The notes beneath the pieces were generated by a model that was given only the letters and a program-made list of their open reading frames with translations, had not been told where the DNA came from and searched no databases. DNA of 64,000 bases from assembly GCA_045862995.1 (NCBI GenBank), contig BTVX01000007.1:1-64000 (forward strand), given 5' to 3'. This stretch comes from UBA2387 sp019454665. Its GTDB lineage: Bacteria; Armatimonadota; Fimbriimonadia; Fimbriimonadales; Fimbriimonadaceae. The translations under genes and the position numbers were made by a program. Positions within the stretch are counted from its first letter, which is position 1. Each line of letters begins with the position of its first letter. Shown one piece after another: positions 1 to 7,779 of this stretch.

Positions 1-32
1 GCCTTCCTGGAAAACCCCGCGTCACGCTGAGC

Positions 33-57
33 CCTTGGGCGACGCAGTCGCCCAAGG
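33..57. repeat. Extragenic palindrome (REP-like hairpin)
   Basis: A perfect 11-bp inverted repeat (CCTTGGGCGAC / GTCGCCCAAGG) with a 3-nt loop. It is flanked by GTCACGCTGAG on the left and TGTCGAAGCGGACG on the right. Related flanks recur at 58811-58888 and 58977-59054, so this looks like one member of a dispersed palindromic repeat family. It lies downstream of the apbE stop and could also act as a terminator, but there is no T-run. Confidence 0.6.
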
Positions 58-97
58 TGTCGAAGCGGACGTGAAGGCTGAGGTACGGCGAAGCCGA

Positions 98-1048
98 TTA
101 GTCTTTGGCCGTGCGAAGGTAGACCTTCACGCCGCTGTACCGGCGCAACAAAGCGTTTCGTTCACCTTCGGGCAGGATGGTCAGCACCGTGGCGAGCGGG
201 TCGGTGAGCAACCCCTCCTTCGCCACCACCGTGACCTGAATCCGATCCCTGGTCGCCCAGCCGGTGCGTGGGTCCACGATGTGCGAGTAGCGCACGCCGT
301 TCAGCACCACGAACTGCTCGGTGTCGCCCGAGGTCGAGATGGCCTGGTGGGCGAACAGGAGGTCCTTCGGGCCGCTGTCGTCTCCGGCGTTCGGCACGCG
401 AACGGTCCAGCCCTTCGTGCCCGGAGGCGGCGCGGTCACCGCGATGTCGCCGCCCATTTCGACCATCGCCCGAGTCACGCCGTGCCGCTTCAGCACCTTT
501 TGCGCCTCGTCGCACGCGTAGCCCTTGGCAATGCCGCCCAAGTCGAGGAGCATGCCCGCACGCTCCAAGCGAACCGTTCGCTTGCGCCGGTCGAGCCGCA
601 TCATCTTCCAGCCCACCAACTTGCGGGCTTGCTCCAGGGCCGTTGCGTCGGGCATGCGTTGCTCGCGCCGCGCGGCGCGCCAAACGCGGATGATCGGGCT
701 GGCCGTCACATCGAAGGCGCCGTTTGTCCGATCCGCGATCTGCTGGGCGCGCTCAAGGACGCGGAAGAGGTCGGCCGAGACGGGTACGGGGTCGCCGCCC
801 GCCTTGGCGCACAGCAGGTTGAGTTCGCTGTCGCGGCGGTAGTCGCTCATGATGGCGTCCAGTTCGCCGATGCGCTTGAACGCCGCGATGCACGCCTCTT
901 CGGCCTTGGCTTGGCTGGTGGCGTACAGCGTGATGCGGGCCTCCATGCCCATGTGGACCTCGGAATAGGTAAAACGTTGGAGATCGTCGGCGGCGCGTGC
1001 GCTCGGTGCGGCGATCCAACCCGCGATGAACAACCCCACCCAAGCCAT
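98..1048 (-). CDS. apbE: FAD:protein FMN transferase (ApbE family)
   Basis: The 316-aa protein matches ApbE, which transfers FMN from FAD to Thr/Ser of target proteins such as Na+-NQR or Rnf subunits outside the cytoplasmic membrane. The family motifs are visible in order: DLGGIAKGYACD, GGDIAV, STSGDTEQ and HIVDPRTGWA, which together build the FAD and Mg sites. The N-terminus (MAWVGLFIAGWIAAPSARA) is a signal peptide, which is why the start is placed at 1048 although the frame stays open to 1225. No lipobox Cys is present, unlike many ApbE proteins. The start lies inside the divergent neighbour's first codons. No flavinylation target gene is visible nearby. Confidence 0.88.
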   Translation of the reverse strand: MAWVGLFIAGWIAAPSARAADDLQRFTYSEVHMGMEARITLYATSQAKAEEACIAAFKRIGELDAIMSDYRRDSELNLLCAKAGGDPVPVSADLFRVLERAQQIADRTNGAFDVTASPIIRVWRAARREQRMPDATALEQARKLVGWKMMRLDRRKRTVRLERAGMLLDLGGIAKGYACDEAQKVLKRHGVTRAMVEMGGDIAVTAPPPGTKGWTVRVPNAGDDSGPKDLLFAHQAISTSGDTEQFVVLNGVRYSHIVDPRTGWATRDRIQVTVVAKEGLLTDPLATVLTILPEGERNALLRRYSGVKVYLRTAKD

Positions 1049-1856
1049 GCTCCGCGCCAGCCTGTTGGTCGCCCTCGCCTTGGCGGTCGGCCTGTCCGGT
1101 CGCTCGACTCCCTTCGCGCAGCAGCGGATGGCCCCGTACCGGGAGTCGCTGCCGAAGTCCACGGCCAAGCTGGACATGGTCCCCGTCTCGGGGGGCCAGG
1201 TGACGATCGGAGGGAAGTCGGTCACGGTGGCTCCATTCTATATCGCCAAGACCGAGACCCCGTGGGAAGCGTTCGACGCCTTCCAAGCCAGCGGCGAGCC
1301 GTCGCCGCCCTACGACCGCACGGCTTTTGGGCCGGATGCCATCGCCCGTCCCAGCCGTAGCTACCTCTTGCCCGACCTTGGGTGGGGGCACAACGGCTAC
1401 CCCGTCATCAACGTCTCTGCCGAGAACGCCGAGATGTTCTGCCGTTGGCTGAGCAGCGTGACCAAGAAGAAGTACCGCCTTCCCACCGAGGCCGAATGGG
1501 AGTTGGCCTGCCGGGCGGGCAAGCCCGCCAATTGGAAGCCGACCAAGGCCGAGGCCGACCAAGCGGCTTGGTACAAGCCCAACAGCAAGGAGACCACGCA
1601 CCCCGTCGCCAAGAAATCCGCCAACGCCTGGGGCATCCACGACATGCTGGGCAACGCGGGCGAGTGGGCCTTAGACATGCAGGGCAAACCCGTCCTGTGC
1701 GGCGGAACGTTTCAGGACGAACTCGGACTGGTGTCGCCGCTGACGCGCCGCTACTGGTCGCCCGAGTGGCAGGACTCCGACCCGCAGATGCCCAAGAGCC
1801 GGTGGTGGCTCTCCGATGGCCCGTTCGCGGGCTTCCGCGTGGTGTGCGAGCCCTGA
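1026..1856 (+). CDS. SUMF1/EgtB/PvdO-fold protein (formylglycine-generating-enzyme-like), secreted
   Basis: A 276-aa protein with a signal peptide (first ~30 residues) followed by a C-type-lectin-like FGE-sulfatase domain. Diagnostic signatures are LPTEAEWELACRAG, GIHDMLGNAGEW and the terminal GFRVV. The paired catalytic cysteines of true formylglycine-generating enzyme are not evident in their usual C-x4-C arrangement, so sulfatase activation should not be assumed. Members without that pair often bind or modify other ligands. The start is taken at 1026, and the ATG at 1047 is an alternative. The next gene begins 1 nt after the stop, so the two are probably co-transcribed. Confidence 0.78.
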   Translation: MNNPTQAMLRASLLVALALAVGLSGRSTPFAQQRMAPYRESLPKSTAKLDMVPVSGGQVTIGGKSVTVAPFYIAKTETPWEAFDAFQASGEPSPPYDRTAFGPDAIARPSRSYLLPDLGWGHNGYPVINVSAENAEMFCRWLSSVTKKKYRLPTEAEWELACRAGKPANWKPTKAEADQAAWYKPNSKETTHPVAKKSANAWGIHDMLGNAGEWALDMQGKPVLCGGTFQDELGLVSPLTRRYWSPEWQDSDPQMPKSRWWLSDGPFAGFRVVCEP

Positions 1857-1857
1857 C

Positions 1858-2847
1858 ATGTGGCCGATTCTGTTGGCAGCGACGATGAGCCAGCCGCAAC
1901 CGCTCCTGACCTTTGAAGGCCGCGAAGGCCCCGGAAAAGGGAAGCACGTGGTGCTGTTGGCGGGCGACGAGGAATACCGTTCCGAGGAGGCCATGCCGCA
2001 ACTCGCGCGCATCCTCGCGGAGCGCCACGGCTTCCGTTGCACCGTGCTGTTCTCGATGAACGACCAGGGCGAGATTGATCCCGAGCGCAGCGACCACCAA
2101 CCGGGCCTGGAATCGCTGAAGACGGCCGACCTCTGCATCATGATGCTGCGCTTCAGGCGCTGGCCCGAGGCGCAGATGAAGCACTTCGTCGAGTACTTCG
2201 AATCGGGCAAGCCCATCCTCGCCCTGCGCACCAGCACGCACGCGTTCGATTACCCGGGCGACTCGTCGAACGCCTACCACCGATACGGGTGGCGCAGCAG
2301 CGTGTGGCCCGGCGGCTTCGGCAAGCAGGTGTTGGGCGAGAATTGGGTCAGCCATTGGGGCGACCACGGCAAGCAAGCCACGCGGGGCGTTCCCGAGGCG
2401 ACCCAAGCGGGCCATCCCATCTTGCGCGGCGTCCGCGAGGTGTTCGGCCCGACCGACGTGTACGAAGCCGCGCCCCCCTCGGACGCCAAGGTGCTGCTTT
2501 GGGGCCAAGTGGTGGCGGGGATGAACCCAAGCGACCCACCGGCCACGGGCCGCAAGCGCACCGCAGGTGGGCGCGAGCAGGACCTGAACGACCCCATGAT
2601 GCCCGTGGCTTGGACGCTCGAGCACAAGAACCGTGTCTTCACCACGACGATGGGCTCGGCGACGGACCTGCTGAGCGAAGGCTTCCGGCGTCTGTTGGTG
2701 AACGCCGCGTACTGGTGCGTGGGATTGGAGTCCTCGGTCCGGGCCGATGCCGACGTGGCGCTCGTCGGGCGTTACGAGGCTACGCCGTTCGGGTTTGGCG
2801 GGTTCAAGCGGGGCCTGCGCCCCTCGGACTTCGCCGGGGGCGGCTAG
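1858..2847 (+). CDS. ThuA-like domain protein
   Basis: A 329-aa ThuA-like (trehalose-utilisation/class I glutamine-amidotransferase fold) protein. It carries a short hydrophobic N-terminus (MWPILLAATMS), then VVLLAGDEEYRSEEAMP typical of the planctomycete/armatimonad ThuA branch, RTSTHAFDYP and a terminal NAAYWCVGLE. Substrates of this branch are not established, but it is often found near sugar oxidoreductases and secreted enzymes. The ATG at 1858 is preferred over the earlier in-frame ATG (1816), which lies inside the upstream gene. Its 3' end overlaps the convergent esterase by 4 bp. Confidence 0.75.
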   Translation: MWPILLAATMSQPQPLLTFEGREGPGKGKHVVLLAGDEEYRSEEAMPQLARILAERHGFRCTVLFSMNDQGEIDPERSDHQPGLESLKTADLCIMMLRFRRWPEAQMKHFVEYFESGKPILALRTSTHAFDYPGDSSNAYHRYGWRSSVWPGGFGKQVLGENWVSHWGDHGKQATRGVPEATQAGHPILRGVREVFGPTDVYEAAPPSDAKVLLWGQVVAGMNPSDPPATGRKRTAGGREQDLNDPMMPVAWTLEHKNRVFTTTMGSATDLLSEGFRRLLVNAAYWCVGLESSVRADADVALVGRYEATPFGFGGFKRGLRPSDFAGGG

Positions 2848-3668
2848 CGCTTGAGCTCTTCGACCAGCCACGCCAACGCGCGCTGAGCGGCTCGGACACC
2901 CTCGGGTTTGTCAATCACGGCATGGCTCGCGCCCTCGATGGCGACGGCCTCGTGCCGAATCTTGTGCTCCTTGTAGCGGTCCACGATCAGCCCGAGCTGA
3001 GCGAAGGGAACCACCTGATCCGCAGTGCCGTGCAGGAAGAACGCAGGGGCCGAGCGGCGATCCACGAAGTTCACGGGGCTGCCCCTGCGGATCTCCTCGT
3101 GGGCTTCCTCCTTCTTCTTGCCCAGGACCATCTGATAGATGGGGTCCAGAGCCGCCGGGTACTCCTTCGAGAGATCGGTCGGCGCAGCGAACGCGACCAC
3201 GGCCTTCACCCGCGACGAGTGGTCCTTGAAGGGGTCCTTGCGGTCGTCGGTCGCGCCCAAGAACAGCGCCAGGTGCGCGCCTGCGCTGACCCCGACCGCC
3301 CCGATGCGGTTGCCGTCGATGCCGAGCTTCTTGGATTCGGCGCGGAGGTAGCGGACGGCGGTCTGAGCGTCGTCCAATTGCGCGGGGTACTTGAAGCGGG
3401 GCGCGAGACGGTACTGCGAGGCCACGACCAAGACGCCCTGCTTCACCAACTCGATCGAGATCGCGTCCATATCCGAGCGCTTGCCGCCGACCCAGGCGCC
3501 GCCATGAAGGGCGACGACGGCAGGCACCGGCTGGCGGACCGGCTTTTCGGGACGAAACACATCCATCTTGAGGGGCTCGCCGGCGACCGTGGCGAACACC
3601 ACGTCTCGTTCGACGGTGTATCCAGGGGTCTGGAGCAGGAGCAGCGGGAGGATCAGGACCTGAATCAC
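2844..3668 (-). CDS. Secreted alpha/beta-hydrolase, acetyl-esterase/lipase type
   Basis: A 274-aa serine esterase of the HSL/BD-FAE type. It has the oxyanion motif HGGAW, the nucleophile elbow GVSAG, an acid near LHGTADQVVPF and the catalytic His in EGASHAV. A hydrophobic leader (VLILPLLLLQTPG) suggests export. It probably cleaves short acyl or acetyl esters, perhaps on polysaccharides. The start codon is GTG at 3668. A TATCAT box (3682-3677) lies 8 nt upstream with no ribosome-binding site, so the message may be leaderless. Confidence 0.8.
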   Translation of the reverse strand: MIQVLILPLLLLQTPGYTVERDVVFATVAGEPLKMDVFRPEKPVRQPVPAVVALHGGAWVGGKRSDMDAISIELVKQGVLVVASQYRLAPRFKYPAQLDDAQTAVRYLRAESKKLGIDGNRIGAVGVSAGAHLALFLGATDDRKDPFKDHSSRVKAVVAFAAPTDLSKEYPAALDPIYQMVLGKKKEEAHEEIRRGSPVNFVDRRSAPAFFLHGTADQVVPFAQLGLIVDRYKEHKIRHEAVAIEGASHAVIDKPEGVRAAQRALAWLVEELKR

Positions 3669-3676
3669 GATTACTG

Positions 3677-3682
3677 ATGATA
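3677..3682 (-). promoter_or_regulatory. Candidate -10 box of the esterase gene
   Basis: TATCAT on the minus strand, 8 nt before the GTG start at 3668. It fits the TANNNT-next-to-start pattern seen elsewhere in the window, with slightly longer spacing. Confidence 0.4.
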
Positions 3683-3757
3683 GACGTCTGGAGACGGCAA
3701 TCGCATCCCGGCATCGGGCAGAGTCCCTTGGTAAACTCCGTGTCCGACGGTGTGTTT

Positions 3758-4873
3758 ATGGCCTCTGCGCCTCAGTCCATCTCGATTTTCGACCTCTCCC
3801 CTGAAATCGCCGCCCTCTGGCCCGAACTGACCGCGGCGATCGAACGCGTGCTCAAGAGCGGCCAGTTCGTGTTCGGCCCCGAGACGGCGGCGTTCGAGCG
3901 CGAAGCGGCCGAATTCCTCGGCGCGAAACATGCCGTCGCGGTGAACTCCGGGACCGATGCGCTGGTCATCGGCTTGCGCGCCCTGGGCATCGGCCCCGGC
4001 GACGAGGTGGTCACCACGCCGTTTTCGTTCTTCGCCTCTGCCGAGTCCATCAGCATCGTGGGCGCGAAGCCCGTGTTCGTGGACGTCGAGTTGGATTCGA
4101 TGAACATGGACCCAGACCTCATCGAGCCGGCCCTCACCGAGCGCACTAAAGCGATCATGCCGGTCCACCTGTTCGGTCGGCCGTGCAACCTGGACCGCAT
4201 CATGGGCATCGCGGCCAAGCATGGGCTCGAGGTGATCGAGGACTGCGCGCAGTCGTTTGGCGCGCCGTACAACGGGCGCATGACGGGCACGCTGGGCAAG
4301 GTGGGGTGCTATTCCTTCTTTCCCACCAAGAACCTCGGCTGCTATGGCGATGGCGGGATGCTGAGCACGGACGACGACGCACTCGCCGAGCTCGCGCGCA
4401 AGCTGCGGAACCACGGTTCGATCGAGCGCTACCGCAACGAAATCCTGGGCTACAACTCGCGGCTCGACGCCCTGCAGGCCGCCGTCCTTCGCGTCAAGCT
4501 GCCCCATGTGGCGAAGTACAACGAGTGTCGCCGCGCGGTCGCGCAACGCTATGGGGAGTTGCTTTCGCCCATCGAAGGTGTGGTCGCCCCCGAAGTCGTG
4601 CCCGGGCACGTGTTTCACCAGTACACGATCCGTGTGCTCGGGCGGGATCGCGATGCCGTTCAGGCGCGCATGAAGGAACTCGGCGTCACCACGATGCTCT
4701 ACTATCCCGTGCCGCAAGATCGGCTGCCGGTCTACGCGGGCCAGTACCCCACGTTCGAGCGCAACGAGACGCTGAGCCGACAGGTGCTGAGCCTGCCCAT
4801 CTGGCCGCAGATCACCGAGGACCAGCAGCGGGCCGTCGCCGACGCGTTGGCTCGGGCCATGCGGGGCGAATGA
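3758..4873 (+). CDS. DegT/DnrJ/EryC1/StrS family aminotransferase
   Basis: A 371-aa PLP-dependent sugar aminotransferase fold. Features are VNSGTDALVIGLRALG (PLP phosphate region), TPFSFFASAE, VIEDCAQSFGA (Asp pairing with the pyridine N) and FFPTKNLGCYGDGG, where the Lys is the Schiff-base residue. These enzymes transaminate keto-sugars for surface glycans or secondary metabolites. No sugar-nucleotide genes lie beside it, so the substrate is unknown. The start is set at ATG 3758 because upstream codons do not resemble the family. The stop overlaps the mazG start (ATGA), so the two are translationally coupled. Confidence 0.87.
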   Translation: MASAPQSISIFDLSPEIAALWPELTAAIERVLKSGQFVFGPETAAFEREAAEFLGAKHAVAVNSGTDALVIGLRALGIGPGDEVVTTPFSFFASAESISIVGAKPVFVDVELDSMNMDPDLIEPALTERTKAIMPVHLFGRPCNLDRIMGIAAKHGLEVIEDCAQSFGAPYNGRMTGTLGKVGCYSFFPTKNLGCYGDGGMLSTDDDALAELARKLRNHGSIERYRNEILGYNSRLDALQAAVLRVKLPHVAKYNECRRAVAQRYGELLSPIEGVVAPEVVPGHVFHQYTIRVLGRDRDAVQARMKELGVTTMLYYPVPQDRLPVYAGQYPTFERNETLSRQVLSLPIWPQITEDQQRAVADALARAMRGE

Positions 4874-5904
4874 ACGTCACCATCGTGGGGCTCGGTGCCC
4901 CGGGACTGGTCAACTGCCCGGAGTCTTCCTTGGCCCTGATCAGTGGCCGTGAGGTGCGAGCCTACGAGGTGGGCGAAGCCACGCTGCTTGCCCTTGAAGG
5001 AATCGGTGCTTCGGTGGTTCCGGATTCGGACCTCGTGGTGGTCGAGGGCCACCCCATGCAGCATCGCGGCCTGCTCGAATCCCTGGCAGAGTCCACCCTT
5101 ACCCTTGTCCCCGGCCCTGCCCACGCGTTCGGTCACGAGACCTTCGTCGGGCTGGAAGGCGTCGTGCGGCTCGTGGATCGCCTGCTTGGTCCGGGCGGGT
5201 GTCCGTGGGATCAGGCCCAGACCCACGAATCGCTCAAGCCCCACCTGATCGAGGAGAGTTACGAGTTGTTGGACGCCATCGACCAAGGCGACCGAGACAA
5301 GCTGTGCGAGGAGTTGGGGGACGTGTTGCTCCAACCCGTGTTGCATGCCCAGATCGCGGCCAAGAACGGCGGATTCGATACGCGGGACGTCGCCGATGCG
5401 TTGATCGCCAAACTCGTCCGACGTCACCCGCACGTGTTCGGCGACGTGGACGCGAACGACGCCGAAACGGTGTTGCGGAACTGGGATCGGATCAAGAAGT
5501 CCGAAGGTGGGGAAGAGAAATCCATTCTGGCCGGCGTCCCGCGTTCGCTCCCGGCGTTGCTCCGCGCGCTGCAGGTGAGCAAGCGGGCCGCCCGCGTCGG
5601 GTTCGAATGGCCCAACTTGGAATCTGTTTTGGAGAAGGTGGACGAGGAACGCGCCGAACTCGCCGAAGCCATCGGATCCGCCGAGCAAGGCCGCATCGCC
5701 GCCGAGTTGGGCGATTTGTTGTTCACGTTGGTCAACGTGGCGCGATGGTGCAGGGTGGACCCCGAAGACGCCCTGCGGGCCATGCTGGATCGTTTCACGC
5801 GTCGCTTCCAACACATGGAATCCCTCGCGGGTCGGCCCCTCGCCGAGCTCGGACCCCAAGAGTGGGACGACCTGTGGAACGCCTCGAAGTCGGCGGTGGG
5901 CTAA
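4870..5904 (+). CDS. mazG: Nucleoside triphosphate pyrophosphohydrolase MazG with truncated N-terminal methylase-like extension
   Basis: A 344-aa protein that hydrolyses (d)NTPs to NMP and PPi, limiting mutagenic nucleotides. Two MazG modules are visible. The first (about residues 100-220) starts GCPWDQAQTHESLKPHLIEE with the metal-binding EExxE and ELGDVLLQ helices. The second (about 235-340) has GFEWPNLESVLEKVDEE and ELGDLLFTLVNVAR. The first ~85 residues start MNVTIVGLGAPGLVN, like the tetrapyrrole-methylase domain fused to MazG in YabN-type proteins, but are far too short for a whole methylase. It is coupled to the aminotransferase by an ATGA overlap. Confidence 0.88.
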   Translation: MNVTIVGLGAPGLVNCPESSLALISGREVRAYEVGEATLLALEGIGASVVPDSDLVVVEGHPMQHRGLLESLAESTLTLVPGPAHAFGHETFVGLEGVVRLVDRLLGPGGCPWDQAQTHESLKPHLIEESYELLDAIDQGDRDKLCEELGDVLLQPVLHAQIAAKNGGFDTRDVADALIAKLVRRHPHVFGDVDANDAETVLRNWDRIKKSEGGEEKSILAGVPRSLPALLRALQVSKRAARVGFEWPNLESVLEKVDEERAELAEAIGSAEQGRIAAELGDLLFTLVNVARWCRVDPEDALRAMLDRFTRRFQHMESLAGRPLAELGPQEWDDLWNASKSAVG

Positions 5905-5910
5905 GGAGTT

Positions 5911-6298
5911 CGGGGTGCCACGGTCTGACCGGGCTCGGCCATCTTGCGTACGCAGACGTGGCCCACTGCCCGGCAGACCGTGCTGTTCTCGCAAGTTCTC
6001 CGGAACCGTCCGGATCGGTGGGCTCGTCCGCAAACTCCCTCCCCAAGCTTGGGGAGGGCCGGGGAGGGGTTGGTTGCGCCTGGCAGCACGGTGTTTTCAG
6101 TGTTCGGTGGCCTGCCAACCGCCATTTCTTCGAATCCGGGGTGCCACGGTCTGACCGGGCACGGCCACCTTGCGTACGCAGACGTGGCCCACTGCCCGGC
6201 AGACCGTGCTGTTCTCGCAAGTTCTCCGGAACCGTCCGGATCGGTGGGCTCGTCCGCAAACTCCCTCCCCAAGCTTGGGGTAGGGCCGGGTAGGGTTG
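5911..6298. repeat. Two direct copies of a ~162-bp intergenic element
   Basis: Copy 1 spans 5911-6073 and copy 2 spans 6137-6298, separated by 63 bp and almost identical (period 226 bp). Each begins CGGGGTGCCACGGTCTGACC. Each ends with a palindrome around AAGCTT: perfect in copy 1 (CCCTCCCC-AAGCTT-GGGGAGGG, 6037-6058) and altered to GGGGTAGGG in copy 2. The 507-bp gap between mazG and the FAD oxidase holds essentially only this duplication. Short ORFs inside it are not convincing genes. Confidence 0.85.
6037..6058. repeat. 22-bp perfect palindrome inside the intergenic repeat
   Basis: CCCTCCCCAAGCTTGGGGAGGG is self-complementary over its whole length. It could form a hairpin terminator for mazG or serve as a protein-binding palindrome. 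No T-run follows. Confidence 0.6.
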
Positions 6299-6411
6299 GC
6301 GTTCGCCGATGTGCCTCGCGTCTTCACCTCGACTAAGACGTTGGTCCCTGACCTGCGTTCTCCACAACGTATCTCAACCGTGCCTTGGATGAGGCATCTT
6401 TTGGAGAACTT

Positions 6412-7779
6412 ATGGAAACACTGCGATCAACCCTCGACGGCGCCGCTTGGACGGCTCAAGACCCAGCCTATGCCGAGAGCATCTTTGCGTGGAACGTCAG
6501 CACGAACCACCCGGCGGAAGTCGTCGTAGACGCCGCGAACGAACAAGACGTTCAGCGATCCGTCGCTTGGGCGTCCCAACGTGGGATGAGCGTTTCGACG
6601 CAGGCGACGGGCCACGGACAGCATCGGACGTGCGCGGGCATGCTGGTCCGCACCCGGTCCCTGAAGAGCGTGGTCGTGGATCCCGAAAAGCGAACCGCCC
6701 GAGTCGGCGCGGGTTGCCAATGGTCCGATGTGTTGCAGGCCGCCGCACCCTATGGTCTGGGGGCCATGTCGGGCTCGGCGCCGCACGTGGGCATGGTCAG
6801 CTACACGTTGGGCGGAGGCGTGGGACTGATGCTGCGCAAACACGGGCTCGCCGTGGACAAGGTGCGAAGCGTACGCGTGGTGCTCGCCGATGGCTCGCTG
6901 GTCGAAGCCTTGAGAGCGCAGGAAGCGGACCTGTTCTGGGCGTTGATGGGCGGCGGCGGCGCGTTCGGCGTGGTCACCGAGATGGAGATCGAACTCGTGC
7001 CCGTTGGCGACTTCTGTGGCGGCGCGGCGTTCTGGGATGTCGCACACGCACCTCAGGTGTTCGAGCGGTACGCCGCTTGGGCCGCCGAGCTGCCCGAAGA
7101 GGCCACGACCAGCCTGCACGTGATGAACTTCCCGCCGGCGCCGTTCATCCCAGAGCCGTTGCGCGGCCGGTCCATGATCTATATCACGGCGGCGATCGTC
7201 GGCGCCGGCGATCGCGCCGAGAGCTTGGTCCAAGAAATGCGCGGTTGGCCGGGACACGAGTTCGACTCGTTCCGCCCGATGCCGTATACCGAGTCGGGCT
7301 CGGTTCACAGCGACCCGGTGGACCCCCTGCCGTTCCGGGGTGGTGGCGCACTGCTGCACCGAGTTGACGCCACGTCGTTGGCTCAGGTGTTGGAAGCTTT
7401 TGGCGAGCCGCAAGCGTCGCCGCACCTGATGCGCCAGATTCGTGCCCTTGGCGGTGCGGCGTCGCGCAACGACACGGGCCCCATGTCACCCCTTCGGCGA
7501 GCGGGCGGCGTGGCGTATCTGCTCGGGTTGGCGCTCCCGGACCTCGTCGAACCGGCCAAGGCGCACGAAGCCGCGTTCATGACGGGCCTGGGCGACAACC
7601 TGGCAAGGCGCGGACCGCTCAACTGGGTCGGCGAGAACGACACCCCCGCCGACCGCTACCGGAACGTCTACACCGACGAGGACTGGTCGCGGCTGGTGCG
7701 CGCCAAGAACCAGGTGGACCCCCAGAACGTATTCCGACACGCCTCGGTTGGGCTGGTGCTCGCAGAAATCGGCGGTTAG
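6412..7779 (+). CDS. FAD-binding oxidoreductase, PCMH/BBE (berberine-bridge) family
   Basis: A 455-aa flavoprotein oxidase/dehydrogenase of the VAO family. The N-terminal FAD_binding_4 domain includes ATGHGQHRT, whose His is placed to hold FAD covalently, and GMVSYTLGGGVG. The C-terminal BBE segment is recognised by YRNVYTDEDW and the terminal QVDPQNVFRH. The second flavin-linking Cys of bicovalent enzymes is replaced around SGSAPHVG, so attachment is probably single. Related enzymes oxidise sugars, alcohols or alkaloid-like compounds. ATG 6412 is chosen because GGAG lies 5 nt upstream; the ATG at 6385 lacks such a site. Confidence 0.85.
   Translation: METLRSTLDGAAWTAQDPAYAESIFAWNVSTNHPAEVVVDAANEQDVQRSVAWASQRGMSVSTQATGHGQHRTCAGMLVRTRSLKSVVVDPEKRTARVGAGCQWSDVLQAAAPYGLGAMSGSAPHVGMVSYTLGGGVGLMLRKHGLAVDKVRSVRVVLADGSLVEALRAQEADLFWALMGGGGAFGVVTEMEIELVPVGDFCGGAAFWDVAHAPQVFERYAAWAAELPEEATTSLHVMNFPPAPFIPEPLRGRSMIYITAAIVGAGDRAESLVQEMRGWPGHEFDSFRPMPYTESGSVHSDPVDPLPFRGGGALLHRVDATSLAQVLEAFGEPQASPHLMRQIRALGGAASRNDTGPMSPLRRAGGVAYLLGLALPDLVEPAKAHEAAFMTGLGDNLARRGPLNWVGENDTPADRYRNVYTDEDWSRLVRAKNQVDPQNVFRHASVGLVLAEIGG

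Noticed and set aside
6126..6150. A TTCGAATCC sequence like a tRNA T-loop
   Set aside because: No acceptor stem, D-arm or anticodon arm can be built around it. The match is part of the intergenic spacer and repeat.
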